Shown in pieces: positions 60,330 through 64,000 of a stretch of 64,000 bases of DNA. The notes under the pieces are model-generated. The model made no database searches. It saw only the letters and a program-made list of their open reading frames with translations, and had not been told where the DNA came from. Position 1 is the stretch's first letter. Each line of letters starts with the position of its first letter. The translations under genes were made by a program, and so were the position numbers. The stretch is from contig OZ244212.1 of the NCBI GenBank assembly GCA_965216695.1, forward strand, positions 868,001 through 932,000, read 5' to 3'. The stretch is from G965216695 sp965216695 (GTDB lineage: Bacteria; Pseudomonadota; Gammaproteobacteria; Pseudomonadales; Azotimanducaceae).

Positions 60330-61541
60330 TCACCCTTTCTGAGTGGTTTCCGGCAAACCCAATATGTTCTTGGAGATGATGTTGTTCTGAATTTCGTACG
60401 ACCCACCATAGATCGAGATCGCCTTACCCCACAGCCAATCGCGTACGGTCGTAAGCTCTTCATCAGAGAAGCGCTCCCCTTCCCAGCCAACACCCTGGCC
60501 ACCCATGCATTCCATCAGAAGCTCCGAGCGCCCCTGAGCAACGCGGGTAGCCGAGTTCTTCAGAATGGACGCAGCGGCACTCACCTGGACGTTGCCCTTT
60601 GCCTCGGCCGTAATCCGCGCAATCGTCAGACCGTGCGCCCTCGTATCCATCAGGTGCGTCGTAAGCCGCCCGCGAAGATCGGAGTCAGCGAGGGTTCCAT
60701 CGGTGTTCGTTCCCACGTAGCGTTTGGCTTTGTCCTGCAAAGACTCCCGTTCGCCAACGTCGTCCCGGCGGCTGCGCGTCTGACTCTGGCGTTCGTGCTG
60801 CAGCAGGCGCTTCACCACGCTCCAGCCATCGTTGAGTTTTCCAAGCAGGTCGCCCTTGTCGGCCCGCGCGTCATTGAAATACGTTTCGCAAAACGGTGAC
60901 GCGCCCGAGATCAGTCGAATGGGACGGGTTTCGACGCCCGGCTGATCCATCGGCAGCATCACGAAGCTTATGCCGTCGCGCTTTTTGGCATCCGGGTCTG
61001 TACGCACGACCGCGCCGCACCATTGGGAGATGTCGGCACCCGATGTCCACACCTTCTGTCCGTTCAGCCGGAAGAAGTCGCCCTCATCCACCGCCTTGGT
61101 ACGCAGTGACGCAAGATCCGAACCGGCATTGGGTTCCGACAGTCCCAGGCACCAGCGCACCTCGCCGCTTGCAATGCCCGGCAGATGCCGTGCTTTCTGA
61201 TTGTCCGTGCCGTATTCAAGTAGCGTGGGTCCAACCATCGTTACCCCCATCCCGGCCATCGCCGGAATCGGGTTGAAAGCACCCGCTCTGCCCAGTTCTT
61301 GCGAGACAATGCGTGCCCGCGCCGGATCCAGTTCGGCCCCGCCATACGCCTCCGGCCAGGTCGGCGCTCCCCAGCCCCGCGACGCAAGACGTTGGCGCCA
61401 GGAGTCGAGATCAGCCCGAACTGCTGGGTCGCCCTCGCCTTCCATCCCCATCTCGTATCCGGCGAGGCTCGCGGGAAAGTTGGCTTCGACCCATTCGCGA
61501 ACTTCGCTACGAAACGTATCCAGATCTTGCTTCCCGGTCAT
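60330..61541 (-). CDS. acyl-CoA dehydrogenase subunit (FadE/ChsE-like)
   Basis: 403 residues from ATG at 61541. FRSEVREWVEANFPASLAGYEMGMEGEGD, LGLSEPNAGSDLASLRTKA (FAD region), NGQKVWTSGADIS, and SIYGGSYEIQNNIISKNILG are family marks. The glycine pair replaces the usual catalytic Glu of IxEGT. The same feature is seen in paired FadE proteins of cholesterol catabolism. With the downstream partner it is likely an alpha2beta2 enzyme. The longer open frame upstream runs antisense into a phosphatase gene and is rejected. Confidence 0.87.
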   Translation of the reverse strand: MTGKQDLDTFRSEVREWVEANFPASLAGYEMGMEGEGDPAVRADLDSWRQRLASRGWGAPTWPEAYGGAELDPARARIVSQELGRAGAFNPIPAMAGMGVTMVGPTLLEYGTDNQKARHLPGIASGEVRWCLGLSEPNAGSDLASLRTKAVDEGDFFRLNGQKVWTSGADISQWCGAVVRTDPDAKKRDGISFVMLPMDQPGVETRPIRLISGASPFCETYFNDARADKGDLLGKLNDGWSVVKRLLQHERQSQTRSRRDDVGERESLQDKAKRYVGTNTDGTLADSDLRGRLTTHLMDTRAHGLTIARITAEAKGNVQVSAAASILKNSATRVAQGRSELLMECMGGQGVGWEGERFSDEELTTVRDWLWGKAISIYGGSYEIQNNIISKNILGLPETTQKG

Positions 61542-61650
61542 TGGTTTTACCGCCCGATAGCACTCGAAGACGCAACTATAAAGCATGCCAGCCATTGGCG
61601 CGGCATCACGAGAACCGTATGATGCGCGCTTCGTTCGACCCGCACGGCCC

Positions 61651-62451
61651 ATGACCGCCCAACGCCACGTTCCCCTTGAAGGCGCTACCAACTTCCGCGA
61701 TTTCGGCGGGTACGCCACCGCCGAGGGTACGGTTAGAACCGGCAGGTTGTACCGCTCTGATCGTCTGTCGGAGTTAACGTCGAACGACTTCCAACGCTTG
61801 TCCGATCTCGGATTGCAGCTTGTGATCGATCTGCGTCGATCCTCCGAGGTAGCTACGCACCCGACGCAGTGGCAGGGCACAGCCACGCCGGAGTTGTGGC
61901 ATGCACCGCTGTTCGAAGACGACTCGTTCCAGAACACGCTGTTCACGTTGCTCGAAGAGAACCCCGACGCGCGGAACGATCCTGCATTGACGACACTACA
62001 CATGCAGAACACGTACCGCCGGATGCTGAACGAACCGACAGCACAGCGCCAGATCGCACGAATATTCGAACGCCTGAGTTCGGGCGCATGCCCGACGATG
62101 CTCGTACACTGCAGTGGCGGGAAGGACCGCACCGGCGTCATTGCCGCACTCATTCAGCTGCTGCTGGGCGTATCGTTGAATGACGTAATGGACGATTTTA
62201 TGCTCACCACGCGCTACTACGACGCCGAAGCGCTGCTGCACGAACGGGCGCAACAGGTGCTGGAAACCACCGAAATCGACATGAGCCGCGAGGCGTTACT
62301 GCCCGTTTTCACTGTACTACCGGACTACCTCACGGCAGCGCTCGACGAGTTGCACACCCTTGCGCCCGATGTCGAAAGTTACCTGAACGACGTAGTTGGT
62401 GTGCCCCGGGGCGCGCTGGCACAACTGCGCGCCGACCTCGTGGAGTTCTAG
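61651..62451 (+). CDS. tyrosine/dual-specificity-type protein phosphatase
   Basis: 266 residues. GATNFRDFGGYATAEGTVRTGRLYRSDRLSELTSND is the usual start of the PtpB-like family. The catalytic P-loop HCSGGKDRTG has Cys154 and Arg160 (C-x5-R). The rest (LLHERAQQVLETTEIDMSREALLPVF, VESYLNDVVGVPRGALAQLR) matches bacterial phosphatases that also act on phosphoinositides. ATG at 61651 is chosen; the extra upstream residues are not family-like. Confidence 0.87.
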   Translation: MTAQRHVPLEGATNFRDFGGYATAEGTVRTGRLYRSDRLSELTSNDFQRLSDLGLQLVIDLRRSSEVATHPTQWQGTATPELWHAPLFEDDSFQNTLFTLLEENPDARNDPALTTLHMQNTYRRMLNEPTAQRQIARIFERLSSGACPTMLVHCSGGKDRTGVIAALIQLLLGVSLNDVMDDFMLTTRYYDAEALLHERAQQVLETTEIDMSREALLPVFTVLPDYLTAALDELHTLAPDVESYLNDVVGVPRGALAQLRADLVEF

Positions 62452-62464
62452 CACCGCCACATAC

Positions 62465-62517
62465 CAGCTACTTCAGCTACTTCAGCTACTTCAGCTACTT
62501 CAGCTACTTCAGCTACC
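62465..62517. repeat. Tandem 9-bp repeat between convergent genes
   Basis: CAGCTACTT repeated nearly six times in a row (five exact copies and one partial). On the minus strand each unit reads TAG CTG AAG in frame with the SDR gene, whose stop codon TAG is inside the last unit. There are therefore several tandem stops after that gene. Confidence 0.85.
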
Positions 62518-63415
62518 GCGACGCGCCTTTTTCCGCCAAGCGCTTGTTCATCCAGGACCAGCCTTCTTGCGCGGTCGACATATCCAATAGCTGGTCTTTC
62601 TGCGCGAGCAGATCTTCGTAGGTCACTTCAGACCCGAAATTCAATTCTTCGTTGTTAAAAATCGCGCACGTAGAGAAACGGCCGTTACCTGCGAGAATGA
62701 CTTTACCGGTCGGCGCGTCGTCACTGCACATCAGCAGAACCGCCGGGGTAACGAGTTTGGGATGCCGCATCGGATCCGGGTTGTCGAGATCCTCGTCGCG
62801 CCCAGGAATCGTATTGATCAAACGGGTGGCTGCAGCCGGGCCGAGGCAGTTCACCCGGATGTTCTTCGAACGCCCTTCCTTTTCAAGCACGTTCATTAAA
62901 CCCAGCATACCCATTTTGGCCGCACCGTAGTTGGCCTGCCCGAAGTTTCCGAAAATACCGGACGTGGAACTGGTGAGCACGATGCGACCGTAATTCTGCT
63001 CATACATCAATGGCCACGCGGCATGTGTTACGTACGCGCTGCCATTGAGATGCACGTCCATCACCATGTCCCAATCGTCCAACGGCATCTTCTTGAAACT
63101 CTTGTCCCGCAAAATGCCGGCATTGTTCACCAGAACGTGAACTGTGCCGAACGCGTTCACTGCGTCGTCGATAATCGATTGCGCACCTTCGCGCGTCGAG
63201 ACGGACGCCTTGTTCGCAATTGCAGTACCGCCGGCCGCGCGAATCTCATCGACGACCGCATCGGCCATGTCGCTGGAACCCCGGCCGTCGCCACTGCCCC
63301 CTAGGTCGTTGACGACCACCTTGGCACCACGCGCTGCAAACTCGAGCGCGTGCGCCTTTCCCAAACCTCCGCCGGCACCGGTAACGACTACGACCTTATC
63401 CTGAAACTCGCTCAC
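62513..63415 (-). CDS. short-chain dehydrogenase (peroxisomal MFE-2-like)
   Basis: 300 residues from GTG at 63415 (or 63421). VVVVTGAGGGLGKAHALEFAARGAKVVVNDLGGSGDGRG is typical of the 3-hydroxyacyl-CoA dehydrogenase domain of MFE-2/HSD17B4. LVNNAGILRDKSFKKMPLDDWD and NYGAAKMGMLGL contain the NNAG and Tyr-Lys motifs. It likely performs the hydroxyacyl-CoA oxidation step of fatty or steroid side-chain beta-oxidation, near the acyl-CoA dehydrogenase pair. Confidence 0.87.
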   Translation of the reverse strand: MSEFQDKVVVVTGAGGGLGKAHALEFAARGAKVVVNDLGGSGDGRGSSDMADAVVDEIRAAGGTAIANKASVSTREGAQSIIDDAVNAFGTVHVLVNNAGILRDKSFKKMPLDDWDMVMDVHLNGSAYVTHAAWPLMYEQNYGRIVLTSSTSGIFGNFGQANYGAAKMGMLGLMNVLEKEGRSKNIRVNCLGPAAATRLINTIPGRDEDLDNPDPMRHPKLVTPAVLLMCSDDAPTGKVILAGNGRFSTCAIFNNEELNFGSEVTYEDLLAQKDQLLDMSTAQEGWSWMNKRLAEKGASR

Positions 63416-63567
63416 CCTCACGCACTCCCAATAGGCTGCCCAAATTGGACTATAGAAAGTTTCAAATACACGAACAAGCATGCATCGCAGCAGTCGCCGG
63501 ATTCTTTGCGCGCCCTCGGCAAAGCTGCTCCAATAGTCCGGCAATACAGAACTTTTAGGGGAACGAG

Positions 63568-64000
63568 ATGACAGCTACGGTGAATCCGGACGGAATACTG
63601 GCGGGGAAAGTCGCTGTGGTTACCGGCGCGAGCCGCGGTATTGGTGCCGCAATCGCCTACCGCTACGCGCAGGATGGCGCAAAGGTAGTTGTGTCTGCGC
63701 GAACGCTGAACGATGGTGACCATGTGCTGGAAGGCGGAATCAACACGGTCGCATCCGTGATCCGTGATGCTGGCGGACAGGCGCATGCGTTACGCGCGGA
63801 CCTCAACCTGGCGGACCATCGGCAAAAACTGATCGAGGAATCGGAAAGCACGTTCGGACCTGTAGACATACTGGTGAACAACGGCGCAGTCACCTACTAC
63901 GCGCCCGTCCACGAGTTCACCGAAAAACGTTACCGTCTAATGATGGAGGTACAGGTCTACGCCGCGTTCCACCTGTCGCAGCTCGTGCTGCCCGGCATGA
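63568..64000 (+). CDS. short-chain dehydrogenase, 3' end outside window
   Basis: 144 residues visible. VAVVTGASRGIGAAIAYRYAQDGAKVVVSARTLND is the cofactor loop with a positively charged residue suggesting NADP(H). ILVNNGAVTYYAPVHEF carries the NNGA motif. The catalytic Tyr-Lys would lie beyond the right edge. The spacer to the divergent SDR is 152 bases, perhaps a shared promoter. Confidence 0.85.
   Translation, partial: MTATVNPDGILAGKVAVVTGASRGIGAAIAYRYAQDGAKVVVSARTLNDGDHVLEGGINTVASVIRDAGGQAHALRADLNLADHRQKLIEESESTFGPVDILVNNGAVTYYAPVHEFTEKRYRLMMEVQVYAAFHLSQLVLPGM

Noticed and set aside
61541..62153. Upstream extension of the acyl-CoA dehydrogenase frame to 607 codons
   Set aside because: The extra 204 codons run antisense through the phosphatase gene and lack any dehydrogenase sequence. 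The ATG at 61541 begins the family domain.
62465..62517. Considered a CRISPR array
   Set aside because: Unit is only 9 bases with no spacers, and no cas genes are in the window. It is a simple tandem repeat.

Overview
The window is a GC-rich stretch of bacterial chromosome, roughly 60 percent GC by eye. It probably comes from an environmental, perhaps marine, gammaproteobacterium. The grounds are a YhcB/ZapG-type gene, a TonB-dependent receptor, several proteobacterial lipoproteins and periplasmic proteins, and a catabolic repertoire of acyl-CoA dehydrogenases, short-chain dehydrogenases, luciferase-like oxidoreductases and a Baeyer-Villiger monooxygenase. The taxon is an inference; no rRNA gene is present.

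Layout. From 0 to 10.8 kb: the end of a TonB-dependent receptor, a beta-carbonic anhydrase, dapD, two TPR proteins with TolB/FlgO-like domains (one carrying an N-terminal TIR domain), a small P-loop kinase, and a YHS/TAXI pair. From 10.8 to 18.9 kb: an AT-richer accessory island. One end is a tRNA-Gly(GCC) gene and the other is a copy of the sequence at that tRNA's 3' end. The island holds two copies of a small membrane-protein cassette (the second broken by a nonsense codon), decayed phage-like genes, an intact IS3-family element and a major-facilitator gene whose first codons lie inside that element. From 19 to 30.3 kb: a BON lipoprotein, a pair of amidohydrolase-fold proteins, a hydantoinase/oxoprolinase operon with its own transporter, and a BlaI / M56-peptidase / TonB locus behind a palindromic operator.

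From 30 to 46 kb: a luciferase-like monooxygenase and nitroreductase, an LTA-synthase-like phosphotransferase, prs, an M48 protease, a prohibitin-like protein, ZapG, a thioredoxin-like protein, a SLOG-plus-transmembrane protein, a second luciferase-like oxidoreductase operon, an SDR, and a bactofilin/methyltransferase pair. From 46 to 64 kb: mainly oxidative catabolism (Baeyer-Villiger monooxygenase, dienelactone hydrolase, three NTF2-like proteins, four SDRs, alkene/quinone-type reductase, aldehyde dehydrogenase, a pair of acyl-CoA dehydrogenases), mixed with stress and sensing genes (universal stress protein, globin, cytochrome c) and a MoaD-like/beta-propeller pair.

How it fits together. 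The right-hand third looks like machinery for oxidising alicyclic or steroid-like substrates. The evidence is a monooxygenase, ketone and aldehyde oxidation, and a ChsE-like acyl-CoA dehydrogenase pair; no ring-specific enzyme proves the substrate. The least explained parts are the tRNA-Gly island with its duplicated small-membrane cassette, the SLOG/2TM protein, and the TIR-TolB-TPR protein.
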